Source: Actinomyces culturomici
GTDB taxonomy: Bacteria; Actinomycetota; Actinomycetes; Actinomycetales; Actinomycetaceae
Length of the DNA: 36,007 bases
Direction: 5' to 3'
Assembly: GCF_900499005.1 (NCBI RefSeq)
Contig: NZ_LS991316.1
Location: 550,056-586,062, forward strand
Positions 16,337 to 25,778 of this stretch are shown here, one piece after another. The translations under genes were made by a program, and so were the position numbers. The notes below the pieces were generated by a model that saw only the letters and a list, made by a program, of their open reading frames with translations, was not told the origin of the DNA and did no database searches. Position 1 is the stretch's first letter. Each line of letters starts with the position of its first letter.

Positions 16337-18028
16337 ATGAAGCCCCTGTACGAGAACCTGTCCGAACCCGCGCCCCTCGCGGACGGCGCCCTGCGCGTCA
16401 TCCCCCTCGGCGGCCTGGGAGAAGTCGGCCGCAATATGAACGTCCTCGAGCACGAGGGCAAGCTCCTCATCGTCGACTGCGGCGTCCTCTTCCCCGAGGT
16501 CTACCAGCCGGGCGTCGACCTCATCCTCCCCGACTTCTCGTGGATCGCCGACCGTCTCGACGACGTCGTCGGCCTCGTCCTCACCCACGGGCACGAGGAC
16601 CACATCGGCGCCGTCCCCTACCTCGCGAAGCTCCGCGACGACATCCCCACCTACGGCTCCGACCTCACGCTCGCCTTCACCGAGCCGAAGCTCCGCGAGC
16701 ACCGCCTCCCCGCCGGCGACATGCACGTCGTGAAGAGCGGCGACCGCGTCCAGGTCGGCCCCTTCGACCTCGAGTTCGTCCAGGTCACCCACTCGATCCC
16801 CGACGCCCTCGCGGTCTGCGTCCGCACGAGCGCGGGCACGGTCCTCATCACCGGCGACTTCAAGATCGACCATCAGCCTCTCGACGGCCGCAAGACCGAC
16901 CTCGCCGCGCTCGGCCGCATCGGGTCCGAGGGCGTCGACCTCTTCATGATCGACTCGACGAACGCCGAGGTCCCCGGCTTCATCCCCTCCGAGCGGGAGA
17001 TCGGCCCGGTCCTCGACCAGATCGTCGACGAGGCGACCGGTCAGGTCGTCGTCGCGACCTTCGCCTCCCACGTCCACCGCGTCCAGCAGGTGATGAACGC
17101 CGCCGCGAAGGCGGGGCGCCGCGTCGCCCTCGTGGGCCGCTCGATGGAGCGGAACATGCGGATCGCCGTCGAGAAGGGCTACCTCGTCGTGCCCGAGGGG
17201 CTCATCGTCGACACGAACGAGCTCGCCGAGCTCCCGCCCTCGAAGCGCGTCTACATGGCGACCGGCTCCCAGGGCGAGCCGATGGCCGCTCTCGCGCGCA
17301 TGAGCTCCGGCTCCCACAAGTCCGTCACCCTCGAGGCCGGCGACACCGTGGTCATCTCCGCGTCCGTCATTCCGGGCAACGACTCGGATGTCAACCGCGT
17401 CATCAACGACCTCACGCGTCTCGGCGCGAAGGTCTTCCACCGCGGCAACGCGAAGGTCCACGTGTCGGGCCACGCCTGCCAGGGCGAGATCCTCACCTTC
17501 TACAACCTCGTCCAGCCGCGGAACGTCATGCCGATCCACGGCGAGCTCCGCCACCTCGTCGCCAACGGCCAGCTCGCCGTCTCGACGGGCGTCGGCGCCG
17601 ACCGCGTCGTCCTCGCCGACGGCGGCACGACGGTCGACCTCGCCGACGGGCGCGCCGCGGTCTCCGGCCAGGTCCCCTGCGAGCTCGTCTTCGTCGACGG
17701 CAAGTCGATCGGCGAGATCTCCGAGGAGGAGCTCGAGATCCGCCGCGTCCTCGGCTCCGAGGGCTTCATCTCCGTCTACGCGGTCGTCGAGCACGACTCC
17801 GGCATGGTCCTGTCCGGCCCGACGATCAAGGCGATCGGCATGGCCGAGGACGACGCCGTCTTCGAGGAGATCCTCCCCGACGTCGACGCCGCCCTCAAGG
17901 ACGCGGCTGCGCCCGGCGGGAAGGACCCCTACGTCCTCCAGCAGGCGATGCGCCGCGTCATCGGCCGGTGGGTCGCCCGCAGGCTCCGCCGCCGCCCGAT
18001 GATCGTCCCCGTCGTCGTCGAGCAGTGA
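16337..18028 (+). CDS. rnj: Ribonuclease J
   Basis: A metallo-beta-lactamase/beta-CASP nuclease with 5'-3' exonuclease and endonuclease activity, central to mRNA decay and rRNA maturation in actinobacteria. The zinc-binding HGHEDH motif is at residues 84-89. Further landmarks are LITGDFKIDH, DSTNAE, the beta-CASP segment with VGRSMERN, GSQGEP and the late HVSGHACQGEI. Length, 563 residues, is standard. A PfkB-family gene follows after 25 bases. Together with pnp upstream, the window holds two of the main RNA-decay enzymes. Confidence 0.96.
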   Translation: MKPLYENLSEPAPLADGALRVIPLGGLGEVGRNMNVLEHEGKLLIVDCGVLFPEVYQPGVDLILPDFSWIADRLDDVVGLVLTHGHEDHIGAVPYLAKLRDDIPTYGSDLTLAFTEPKLREHRLPAGDMHVVKSGDRVQVGPFDLEFVQVTHSIPDALAVCVRTSAGTVLITGDFKIDHQPLDGRKTDLAALGRIGSEGVDLFMIDSTNAEVPGFIPSEREIGPVLDQIVDEATGQVVVATFASHVHRVQQVMNAAAKAGRRVALVGRSMERNMRIAVEKGYLVVPEGLIVDTNELAELPPSKRVYMATGSQGEPMAALARMSSGSHKSVTLEAGDTVVISASVIPGNDSDVNRVINDLTRLGAKVFHRGNAKVHVSGHACQGEILTFYNLVQPRNVMPIHGELRHLVANGQLAVSTGVGADRVVLADGGTTVDLADGRAAVSGQVPCELVFVDGKSIGEISEEELEIRRVLGSEGFISVYAVVEHDSGMVLSGPTIKAIGMAEDDAVFEEILPDVDAALKDAAAPGGKDPYVLQQAMRRVIGRWVARRLRRRPMIVPVVVEQ

Positions 18029-18053
18029 CGGCGCGGGCGAAGGAGGAGATCGC

Positions 18054-19007
18054 ATGACCGGACGCTTCATCTCGACGCACTCCGTCGTCCTCGTGCTCCC
18101 GATGCACATCTCGCACACTCCCGTGCGCGGCGGCTCGGTTCACGCGGACGCGGCGAGCTCGCGCCCCGGAGGCGGCTTCACGACCCTGTCGGCGGTCGCC
18201 GCGCAGGGCGTCCCCGCCGCGATGGCGTCGCCGCTCGGCACCGGCCCGAACTCCTTCACCGTCCGCCAGCAGCTCGTCGAGGCCGGCGTCGAGGTCCTCA
18301 CCCAGGAGCTCGTCGGCGACATCGGCGTCGCGATCCAGCTCATCGAGCGCGACGGCTCGATGACGTCGATCGTCACCGCGGGCGTCGAGTCCGAGCCCTC
18401 GCGCGTCGCCCTCGACCGCCTCGTCCTCAAGCCCGGCGATCTCATCCACATCGCCGCCTCCGATCTCACGAATCCGCACTCGGCGATGGTCCTCGCCGGC
18501 TGGGGCGCCGCCCTTCCGTCCTCGGTGACGCTCGTCGTCGCCGTCTCCCCGGCGGTCGAGCAGGTCCCCGTCGAGTCGTGGCGCCAGCTCCTCGGGCGCG
18601 CCGACATCGTGACGATGAACGTTCGCGAGGCCGCGGCCCTCACCTCGATCCTCGCGACCCACGAACCGGGCGTCGGCATTCGCCACCTCATGCGCCCCGA
18701 TGCAGCCCTCGTCCGACGGACGGGGATCATGGGCTGCGAGCTCCAGAGGTCCCGCGGCGCCGAGCGCATCCAGATCCCCGCCTTCGAGACGACGGTCGCG
18801 GACACAGCGGGCGTCGGCGACACGCACATCGCGACGATGTGCGCCGAGCTCCTCAAGGGCAAGGACATCGAGGAGGCCTGCCGGACCGCGAACGCCGCCT
18901 CGGCGATCGCGATCTCCCACGAGTCCGCACTCCCGGTTCCGACCCCGGCGCAGATCGCCGAGGTCCTCGAGACCGGCGTCGCGCGCACCGACCGCAAGCA
19001 CGGCTGA
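18054..19007 (+). CDS. PfkB-family (ribokinase-like) carbohydrate kinase
   Basis: A sugar or nucleoside kinase of the PfkB fold. The C-terminal signature VADTAGVGDTHIATMCAELL holds the catalytic aspartate in GVGD; the family consensus is DTxGAGD, so the first Ala of the anion hole is Val here. GGSVHADAAS near the N-terminus resembles the substrate-binding glycine motif. ATG 18054 has a strong AAGGAGGAG at 18040-18048. It is 317 residues long and probably co-transcribed with rnj. The substrate cannot be assigned. Confidence 0.88.
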   Translation: MTGRFISTHSVVLVLPMHISHTPVRGGSVHADAASSRPGGGFTTLSAVAAQGVPAAMASPLGTGPNSFTVRQQLVEAGVEVLTQELVGDIGVAIQLIERDGSMTSIVTAGVESEPSRVALDRLVLKPGDLIHIAASDLTNPHSAMVLAGWGAALPSSVTLVVAVSPAVEQVPVESWRQLLGRADIVTMNVREAAALTSILATHEPGVGIRHLMRPDAALVRRTGIMGCELQRSRGAERIQIPAFETTVADTAGVGDTHIATMCAELLKGKDIEEACRTANAASAIAISHESALPVPTPAQIAEVLETGVARTDRKHG

Positions 19008-19028
19008 CCGGCCCGACCGGCCGGGCCG

Positions 19029-19048
19029 GCGCCCCGTCGACGGGGCGC
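19029..19048 (+). terminator. Hairpin between the PfkB-family gene and ftsK
   Basis: GCGCCCCG-TCGA-CGGGGCGC, a perfect 8-bp stem with a TCGA loop, 22 bases after the stop. No T-tract follows. Confidence 0.5.
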
Positions 19049-19097
19049 GATGGGCCGATTCCGGCGCGCCCACGGGCCCGCCCCGGCCCGCGCGCGG

Positions 19098-19103
19098 TAG
19101 CGT
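19098..19103 (+). promoter_or_regulatory. Possible -10 box for ftsK
   Basis: TAGCGT lies nine bases before ATG 19113, slightly longer than the six or seven seen elsewhere; the transcript would be leaderless or nearly so. Confidence 0.4.
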
Positions 19104-19112
19104 CGAGGCATC

Positions 19113-21896
19113 ATGGCACCTCGTACCCCATCGGCAGGGAAGAAGGGGAGCGGCAGGGCCGCCTCCCCGCAGCGATCCTCCTCCACCCGCGGATCCTCCT
19201 CGGGCTCCGTCGAACCCGGACTCCTCGCCCGGATGTTCTCCGCGATCGGACGGGGCATCGCCTCGGCGGTGCGCGCCTGGCGCGCGGCGGATCCGCAGGT
19301 CAAGCGCGACGCGCTCGCCTTCCTCAGCCTCGCCGGCGGCGTCCTCGTCGCCCTGCGCGAGTGGTTCCGCATCTCCGGTCAGGCCGGCGACTTCCTCCAT
19401 CACGGCGCCGCGGGCGCCGTCGGCCTCTTCTCCGTCGTCGTCCCCATCGCGCTCATCGCCTTCGCGATCGAGCTCTTCCGCGCGCGTTCGGGCGAGCACG
19501 CCCTCCCGCACCACGTCGCCGGCGCCCTCGGACTCGTCGCCTCCGTGTGCGGCCTCGTCCACGTCAGCCAGGGGAACCCCTCGCTCGACGATTTCACCGC
19601 GATCGAGAGCGCGGGCGGCCTCGCCGGCTGGTTCATCGCGCGCCCGCTCGCGAACCTCCTCTCGCCCTGGGGCGCGGCCGCCGTCCTCGTCCTCCTCGGC
19701 GTCTACTCGATCCTCCTCGCGACGCGCACGCGCGTGCAGGAGGTCCCCGCGCGTCTGCGCGAACTCGCGGAGCAGCTCGGGCGCCGCACGGCCCCGCGCG
19801 ACCCCGACACCGACGCGGAGGACCCGGCCGCGATCGCGCGCCGCCGCTCGCGCGCCGACCTCGCCGCCGGCGACGACCCCTTCCTCGACCAGTACGACGG
19901 CGATGAGTCCTTCCGCTCGCCGAACATCGCGGACGAGCCGACGACCGTCCTCGGCGGCTCCCCGTCCCAGTCGGTCCCTCGACCGGCGCCCGCCCCGTCC
20001 TCGTCGATCGACGACCGCGACGCGCCCACGGAGGCGCTCTCGATCCCGAGCGGGCCGCAGACCCCGGCGGCGGTTCCCGTCGTCGCGCCGGTAGTCGCAG
20101 CACCCGCCGAGGAGCCCGCCGCGTCCGCCGAACCCGCCGCGCCGCCCATCGGGGAGGCGCCGAAGGAGGAGGGCTTCCAGCCCCAGCTCGCCGAGGCGAT
20201 CTCCTACACGCTCCCCGAGGACACGCTCCTCGTCGCCGGCCCCCCGCACAAGACGCGCTCGGCCGTCAACGACCAGGTCGTGCGCGCCCTCGGGCAGGTC
20301 TTCGCCGACTTCAAGATCGACGCGCAGGTCACCGGCTTCTCGCGAGGCCCGACGGTCACCCGCTACGAGGTCGTCCTCGGGTCGGGCGTCAAGGTCGACA
20401 AGCTCACCAACCTCTCGAAGAACATCGCCTACGCCGTCGCCTCGGCCGACGTCCGCATCCTCGCGCCGATCCCCGGCAAGTCCGCGATCGGCATCGAGAT
20501 CCCCAACACCGACCGCGAGAACGTCGCGCTCGGCGACGTCCTGCGCAGCGGCGCGGCCATGCGCAATCAGCACCCGCTCGTCGTCGGCGTCGGCAAGGAC
20601 GTCGAGGGCGGGTACGTCGTCACCAACCTCGCGAAGACGCCGCACCTCCTCGTCGCCGGCCAGACCGGATCCGGCAAGTCGAGCTTCATCAACTCGATGA
20701 TCACCTCGATCATGATGCGCGCGACCCCGCAGCAGGTCCGGATGATCCTCGTCGACCCCAAGCGCGTCGAGCTCACGATCTACGAGGGGATCCCGCACCT
20801 CATCTCGCCGATCATCACCGACCCGAAGAAGGCCGCCGAGGCCCTCGAATGGGTCGTGCGCGAGATGGACGCGCGGTACAACGACCTCTCCGACTACGGC
20901 TTCAAGCACATCGACGACTTCAACAAGGCGGTCGCCTCCGGGCAGGTCCAGGCGAAGCCCGGGCTCGAGCGGACGCTCCACCCGTACCCGTACCTCCTCG
21001 TCGTCGTCGACGAGCTCGCCGACATGATGATGGTCGCCCCCCGCGACGTCGAGGCGTCGATCCAGCGCATCACGCAGCTCGCGCGCGCGGCCGGCATCCA
21101 CCTCGTCCTCGCGACGCAGCGGCCCTCCGTCGACGTCGTCACCGGCCTCATCAAGGCGAACATCCCTTCGCGCCTCGCCTTCGCGACCTCCTCGCTCACT
21201 GATTCGCGGACGATCCTCGACCAGCCGGGCGCCGAGAAGCTCATCGGCCAGGGCGACGCGCTCTACCTGCCGGCGGGCGCCTCGAAGCCGATGCGCGTCC
21301 AGGGCGCGTGGGTTTCCGAGTCGGAGATCCACAAGGTCGTCTCCCACGTCAAGGCGCAGATGCAGCCGCACTACCGCGACGACGTCATCGTCGAGGAGAA
21401 GGCGGCGGCGAAGGTCGCCGAGGACATCGGAGACGATCTCGACGACCTCCTGCAGGCGGCCGAACTCGTCGTCTCGACGCAGCTCGGATCGACGTCGATG
21501 CTTCAGCGCAAGCTCCGCGTCGGCTTCGCGCGCGCCGGCCGCCTTATGGACCTCCTCGAGTCGCGCGGGATCGTCGGCCCCTCGGAGGGGTCGAAGGCCC
21601 GCCAGGTCCTCGTCCAGCCCGAGCAGCTCCCCGAGGTCCTCGCGATGCTCCGCGGGGAGTCCGAGGGGCTCGAGGCCGGGGCCGGGGCGTCGGACGCGTC
21701 GGGGACGGCCGAGTCGCCGGCGGCGGATGCGCATGCGTCCGGGGCGACGGGGGAGGATGGGCGAATCAACGCCACAGCGCGCGCGGAGTCGGCGGCCGAC
21801 CCCTACGCCGGGCATGATTTCGGTGGGTCCGCGCCGCAGTGGGTCGACGAAGAACCCGAAGAGGACGAGGACGCCTGGCAGCTCACGGGCCGCTGA
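19113..21896 (+). CDS. ftsK: DNA translocase FtsK/SpoIIIE
   Basis: A hexameric membrane-anchored pump that clears chromosome DNA through the division septum. About four hydrophobic segments lie at residues 69-210. A long Pro/Ala/Asp-rich linker (about 225-350) follows, then the RecA-like motor with Walker A GQTGSGKS at 516-523 and the LVVVDELADMMM Walker B. The C-terminal gamma winged-helix domain (STSMLQRKLRVGFARAGRLMD) reads the polarity sequences that guide FtsK. Length is 927 residues. The linker holds a dispersed-element copy encoding PSSSIDD at about 294-300. After the gamma domain there is an additional Gly/Ala-rich tail of about 90 residues. The antisense 1,320-codon frame across this gene is a composition artefact. 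Confidence 0.96.
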   Translation: MAPRTPSAGKKGSGRAASPQRSSSTRGSSSGSVEPGLLARMFSAIGRGIASAVRAWRAADPQVKRDALAFLSLAGGVLVALREWFRISGQAGDFLHHGAAGAVGLFSVVVPIALIAFAIELFRARSGEHALPHHVAGALGLVASVCGLVHVSQGNPSLDDFTAIESAGGLAGWFIARPLANLLSPWGAAAVLVLLGVYSILLATRTRVQEVPARLRELAEQLGRRTAPRDPDTDAEDPAAIARRRSRADLAAGDDPFLDQYDGDESFRSPNIADEPTTVLGGSPSQSVPRPAPAPSSSIDDRDAPTEALSIPSGPQTPAAVPVVAPVVAAPAEEPAASAEPAAPPIGEAPKEEGFQPQLAEAISYTLPEDTLLVAGPPHKTRSAVNDQVVRALGQVFADFKIDAQVTGFSRGPTVTRYEVVLGSGVKVDKLTNLSKNIAYAVASADVRILAPIPGKSAIGIEIPNTDRENVALGDVLRSGAAMRNQHPLVVGVGKDVEGGYVVTNLAKTPHLLVAGQTGSGKSSFINSMITSIMMRATPQQVRMILVDPKRVELTIYEGIPHLISPIITDPKKAAEALEWVVREMDARYNDLSDYGFKHIDDFNKAVASGQVQAKPGLERTLHPYPYLLVVVDELADMMMVAPRDVEASIQRITQLARAAGIHLVLATQRPSVDVVTGLIKANIPSRLAFATSSLTDSRTILDQPGAEKLIGQGDALYLPAGASKPMRVQGAWVSESEIHKVVSHVKAQMQPHYRDDVIVEEKAAAKVAEDIGDDLDDLLQAAELVVSTQLGSTSMLQRKLRVGFARAGRLMDLLESRGIVGPSEGSKARQVLVQPEQLPEVLAMLRGESEGLEAGAGASDASGTAESPAADAHASGATGEDGRINATARAESAADPYAGHDFGGSAPQWVDEEPEEDEDAWQLTGR
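19989..20014 (+). repeat. Dispersed CTCGTCGATCG element, copy in ftsK linker
   Basis: GCCCCGTCCTCGTCGATCG with CCC before it and ACGA after it. Over 22 bases it is identical to the reverse complement of the hflX copy at 32397-32419. It encodes PAPSSSIDD in the disordered linker. Confidence 0.75.
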
Positions 21897-21919
21897 GCGT
21901 GAAGGAGAAGGGCACGGCA

Positions 21920-22549
21920 ATGGACGACAACGTCTCGACGATCGATCGGGAGCACTCGGTCTCCCCGTACAACCTCCCGAACGCCCTCACGGTCCTGAGG
22001 CTCGTCCTCGTGCCCGTGTTCATCGTCCTCATGCTCCAGTCGTCCGTCGGGGCGCGCTGGTGGGCGCTCGTCGTCTTCGTCGTCGCGGCGATCACCGATC
22101 ACCTCGACGGGCGGATCGCGCGCTCGCGCAACCTCATCACCGACTTCGGGAAGATCGCCGACCCGATCGCCGACAAGGCCCTGACGCTCGGCGCGTTCAT
22201 CATGCTGTCGATCGCGGGACTCCTGCCCTGGTGGGTGACGGTCCTCATCGCGATCCGCGAGCTCGGTATCACATGGCTGCGCGCGGTCCTCCTCAAGCGG
22301 GGGATCGTCGTCGCGGCGAACAAGGGCGGGAAGCTCAAGACCGTCCTCCAGATCCTCGCGATCACGATCCTCCTCGTGCCGTGGCGCCACATCGGCGCGG
22401 CGGGCGGGGCTGCGGGCGCCGTCGCGAGCGGCTTCCTCATCCTCGGCTGGATGATCGCGGGCCTCGCGCTGCTCGTCACCCTGTGGTCCGGGTGGGTCTA
22501 CCTCTCGGAGGGCTGGAGGCTGTGGAAGGCGACCGAATCGCAGAGTTGA
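21920..22549 (+). CDS. pgsA: CDP-diacylglycerol-glycerol-3-phosphate 3-phosphatidyltransferase
   Basis: A membrane enzyme of phosphatidylglycerol synthesis. The CDP-alcohol phosphatidyltransferase signature D-x2-DG-x2-AR-x8-G-x3-D-x3-D is complete in TDHLDGRIAR and FGKIADPIADK. YNLPNALTVLRLVLVP is the usual N-terminal start of the family. Several membrane segments follow, and the length is 209 residues. ATG 21920 has GAAGGAG at 21901-21907, right after the ftsK stop, so it is co-transcribed with ftsK. Position upstream of clgR and recA is standard in actinobacteria. Other CDP-alcohol transferases share the motif, so the exact alcohol substrate is inferred. Confidence 0.93.
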   Translation: MDDNVSTIDREHSVSPYNLPNALTVLRLVLVPVFIVLMLQSSVGARWWALVVFVVAAITDHLDGRIARSRNLITDFGKIADPIADKALTLGAFIMLSIAGLLPWWVTVLIAIRELGITWLRAVLLKRGIVVAANKGGKLKTVLQILAITILLVPWRHIGAAGGAAGAVASGFLILGWMIAGLALLVTLWSGWVYLSEGWRLWKATESQS

Positions 22550-22587
22550 GTCTCGGCGACGCAACTCACAGGCGCGTCATAGGAACT

Positions 22588-22623
22588 CCCCGTGGCGGGG
22601 TTTTCGGCGGAATCCCGCCGAAA
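22588..22623 (+). terminator. Double-hairpin terminator after pgsA
   Basis: CCCCG-TGG-CGGGG at 22588-22600 runs straight into TTTT, a small classical intrinsic terminator. A second hairpin, TTTCGGCGG-AATC-CCGCCGAAA, occupies 22602-22623. Confidence 0.75.
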
Positions 22624-22705
22624 CCCCCGCCTTCGGCTCTCGCGGGCGCCATTCTGCGCGATCCCGAACGGTGAATTCGACGTGCGGCGGGCGAGCGCTG
22701 AGCGA

Positions 22706-22711
22706 TAGAGT
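22706..22711 (+). promoter_or_regulatory. -10 box of a leaderless clgR promoter
   Basis: TAGAGT lies six bases before ATG 22718, with no ribosome binding site. Confidence 0.55.
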
Positions 22712-22717
22712 CGCTGC

Positions 22718-23059
22718 ATGAACGCGACACCCGCCCCCTCGCCGCTCCTGCGCACGGAACTCGGCGACGTCCTGCGCGGCCTGCGCAGGCGCCAGGGCCG
22801 GACCCTGCGCGAAGTGTCCTCCGAAGCCCGCGTCTCCCTCGGCTACCTGTCCGAGGTCGAGCGCGGTCAGAAGGAGGCCTCCTCCGAACTCCTCGAGGCG
22901 ATCTGCTCGGCCCTCGGCGTGCCGCTCTGGTTCGTTCTCCGCGAGATCTCCGACCGCATGGCGGTCATTGACGGCGTCGTTGTCCCGGACACGGTCCCGG
23001 ACGACCTCGTCCCGGACACGGTCCCGGACGACCTCGTCCCCGTCACCCTCATCTCCTGA
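22718..23059 (+). CDS. clgR: XRE-family regulator, ClgR-like
   Basis: A small helix-turn-helix regulator. Its place between pgsA and DUF3046/recA is that of ClgR, the activator of clp protease genes in actinobacteria. The HTH covers about residues 15-70 ([19 protein letters not shown], then [18 protein letters not shown]). The C-terminus is unusual: after residue 86 there are two exact copies of VPDTVPDDL followed by VPVTLIS. This repeat replaces the usual short ClgR tail, whose last residues act as a degradation signal in relatives. Length is 113 residues. A leaderless promoter precedes it. Confidence 0.88.
   Translation: MNATPAPSPLLRTELGDVLRGLRRRQGRTLREVSSEARVSLGYLSEVERGQKEASSELLEAICSALGVPLWFVLREISDRMAVIDGVVVPDTVPDDLVPDTVPDDLVPVTLIS
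22982..23035 (+). repeat. Perfect 2 x 27-bp tandem repeat in clgR
   Basis: Units 22982-23008 and 23009-23035 are identical, and a further five bases of a third unit follow. Each unit encodes VPDTVPDDL. Perfect identity suggests a recent slippage or duplication, so copy number may vary between strains. Confidence 0.9.
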
Positions 23060-23062
23060 TCC

Positions 23063-23296
23063 GTGAAGTCCTCGGAGTTCTGGGAGGCCGTCGATTCCGT
23101 CTTCGGCCCCGCCCTCGGACGCTCCTACGCGGCCGACCTCTACCTGCCCGCCCTGCGCGGCACCTGCGTCGAGGCCCTCGATCGCGGCGACTCGCCGCAG
23201 GCCGTGTGGAGCGCCCTCGTCGATGAGACCGGCGCCGGCGACGCCGTCAAGTGGTACCACCGCCTCGATGCGAAGGCGCGGCGCGCGCTGCGCTGA
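23063..23296 (+). CDS. DUF3046 family protein
   Basis: A 77-residue protein of unknown function, recognised by its sequence (FWEAVDSVFGPALGRSYAADLYLPALRG and AVKWYHRLDAKARRAL) and by its fixed position between clgR and recA in many actinobacteria. The start is GTG 23063, three bases after the clgR stop, so the two are co-translated. No membrane segment or signal peptide is present. Confidence 0.85.
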   Translation: MKSSEFWEAVDSVFGPALGRSYAADLYLPALRGTCVEALDRGDSPQAVWSALVDETGAGDAVKWYHRLDAKARRALR

Positions 23297-23372
23297 GCTT
23301 CGCGGTCCGCGGGGTCGCGCTCCGGTTGGTGGAGGTCAAGCGGAATCGTGCGCGCGGCGCGTCGTGCGCATC

Positions 23373-23384
23373 GAACACGTGTTC
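23373..23384 (+). promoter_or_regulatory. SOS box (LexA operator) of recA
   Basis: GAACACGTGTTC, a perfect palindrome matching the actinobacterial/Bacillus-type SOS consensus GAAC-N4-GTTC. It sits just upstream of the -10 box TATGAT (23389-23394), where LexA binding would block transcription. Confidence 0.93.
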
Positions 23385-23388
23385 CATG

Positions 23389-23394
23389 TATGAT
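23389..23394 (+). promoter_or_regulatory. -10 box of the recA promoter
   Basis: TATGAT lies five bases after the SOS box. Transcription would begin near 23401, leaving a leader of about 160 bases that contains the hairpin GGGGC-CGGC-GCCCC at 23496-23509. Confidence 0.6.
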
Positions 23395-23561
23395 CTCCAC
23401 CGATGACGGCGGCGCCCTCGCGAATCCACAGGTTCGACAGGGGGCGTACGCAAACGTCGATGGTCGGGCGTACCGTCGTCGCGTCGCCCCGGAGAGGGGC
23501 CGGCGCCCCCAGACCAGATCCACCCGTGAGCCGGAGAGGCTCGGACCGCTGAGAGGACATC

Positions 23562-24662
<1,101 letters not shown>

Positions 24663-24669
24663 TCCGCCG

Positions 24670-25269
24670 ATGGTCCGCTACATCGATCCGGAGGATCACC
24701 CCGAGCTCGGCGAGGAGCGGTCGAAGGGCCGCACCTCCCCGGCCGAGCGGCTCGCGCGGCTGCGCGAGCGCAACGCGGCCCTCACGGGAACGGCCGCGCT
24801 CGAGGCGGCCCGAGAGGTCGCGCTCCGACTCCTCGATTCGCGCTCGCGCTCGACGGGGGAGTTGAGAAGCGCCATCGAGCAGAAGGGTTTCGCGCCCGAG
24901 ATCGCCGAGGAAGTGATCGCGCGCCTCGAGCGCGTGGGCCTCGTCGATGACGCGGCCTTCGCCCGCGCCCTCGTCTCCGATCGCTTCCGTGGGACCGGGA
25001 AGGCGGGGCGCGCCCTCATCGAGGAGATGCGCCGCAAGGGGCTCGACTCCGAGACGATCGAGGATGCGATGGCCGATATCGATGCGGAGGCGCTGCGCGT
25101 TCGGGCCCGCGAGCTCGTCGACCGCAAGCTCCGCTCGATGCGCGGCGTTCCCCGCGACGCCGCCTATCGCAGGCTCGCCGGGATGCTCGCCCGCAAGGGG
25201 TACGCGCCCTCCTTGTGCGCGTCCGTCGTCGCCGAGGCGCTCGACGCGCGCGGTGACGACCTAGTCTGA
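24670..25269 (+). CDS. recX: Regulatory protein RecX
   Basis: RecX binds RecA filaments and limits their activity. The protein is a series of three-helix repeats (ALRLLDSRSRSTGELRSAI-like, then VGLVDDAAFARALVSDRF and AYRRLAGMLARKGY). ATG 24670 begins seven bases after the recA stop, with GATCCG rather than a clear ribosome binding site between them, so translation is probably coupled. Length is 199 residues. The first 35 or so residues are a charged extension. It shares the SOS-controlled recA transcript. Confidence 0.93.
   Translation: MVRYIDPEDHPELGEERSKGRTSPAERLARLRERNAALTGTAALEAAREVALRLLDSRSRSTGELRSAIEQKGFAPEIAEEVIARLERVGLVDDAAFARALVSDRFRGTGKAGRALIEEMRRKGLDSETIEDAMADIDAEALRVRARELVDRKLRSMRGVPRDAAYRRLAGMLARKGYAPSLCASVVAEALDARGDDLV
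25262..25267 (+). promoter_or_regulatory. -10 box of a leaderless cinA promoter
   Basis: TAGTCT lies six bases before GTG 25274 and overlaps the last codons of recX. Confidence 0.45.
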
Positions 25270-25273
25270 CACC

Positions 25274-25768
25274 GTGAACGACGCCGATATCGCCGCCCTC
25301 CTCGACGACCTCGCGGACGCGGGCCTCACGCTCGCGACCGCGGAGTCCCTCACCGGCGGGCGCGTGTGCGCCCGACTCGTCGATGTGCCAGGCGCCTCGC
25401 GCGTCGTCCTCGGGGGAGTCTGCACCTACGCGACCCGCCTCAAGCACGAGATCCTCGGCGTCGATCAGGAGCGCCTCGAACGCTTCGGCCCCGTCGACGA
25501 GGTCGTCTCCCTCGAGATGGCGAGGGGAGTGCGGTGTCTCACGGGCGCTTCGATCGGCGTCTCGACGACCGGCGTCGCCGGGCCCGAACCGCAGGGGGAG
25601 GCCTCCGTCGGCACCGTTCATGTCGCGGTGGCCTGGGAGGGAGGGGACGCGCACCGCCTGCTCGCGCTCGACGGCGACCGGGAGACGATTCGCTCCGGCG
25701 CGGTGGACGCCGCCCTCGCCCTCGTCCGCGAGGTCCTCGACGCGAGGGAGATCCCCGCGGGCCAGTAG
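25274..25768 (+). CDS. cinA: CinA C-terminal domain protein (nicotinamide-nucleotide amidohydrolase type)
   Basis: A stand-alone version of the CinA C-terminal domain, 164 residues, which in characterised relatives (PncC) deamidates NMN to nicotinate mononucleotide for NAD salvage. Recognised from [21 protein letters not shown], the [17 protein letters not shown] segment and [17 protein letters not shown]. The N-terminal MoCF-like domain of full CinA is absent, as is common. The start is GTG 25274, with a leaderless -10 box six bases before it. The miaB promoter overlaps its stop. Confidence 0.92.
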   Translation: MNDADIAALLDDLADAGLTLATAESLTGGRVCARLVDVPGASRVVLGGVCTYATRLKHEILGVDQERLERFGPVDEVVSLEMARGVRCLTGASIGVSTTGVAGPEPQGEASVGTVHVAVAWEGGDAHRLLALDGDRETIRSGAVDAALALVREVLDAREIPAGQ

Positions 25769-25771
25769 ACT
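25766..25771 (+). promoter_or_regulatory. -10 box of a leaderless miaB promoter
   Basis: TAGACT lies seven bases before ATG 25779; its first three bases are the cinA stop codon. Confidence 0.55.
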
Positions 25772-25778
25772 GCACGCG

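Noticed and set aside
17958-21920. Very long antisense reading frame (1,320 codons) opposite ftsK and its neighbours, and similar ones opposite pnp, hflX/dinG and truB/ribF
   Set aside because: They are mirror images of strongly GC3-biased genes, have repetitive Arg/Asp/Gly/Leu composition, show no recognisable domain and cover several unrelated plus-strand genes.
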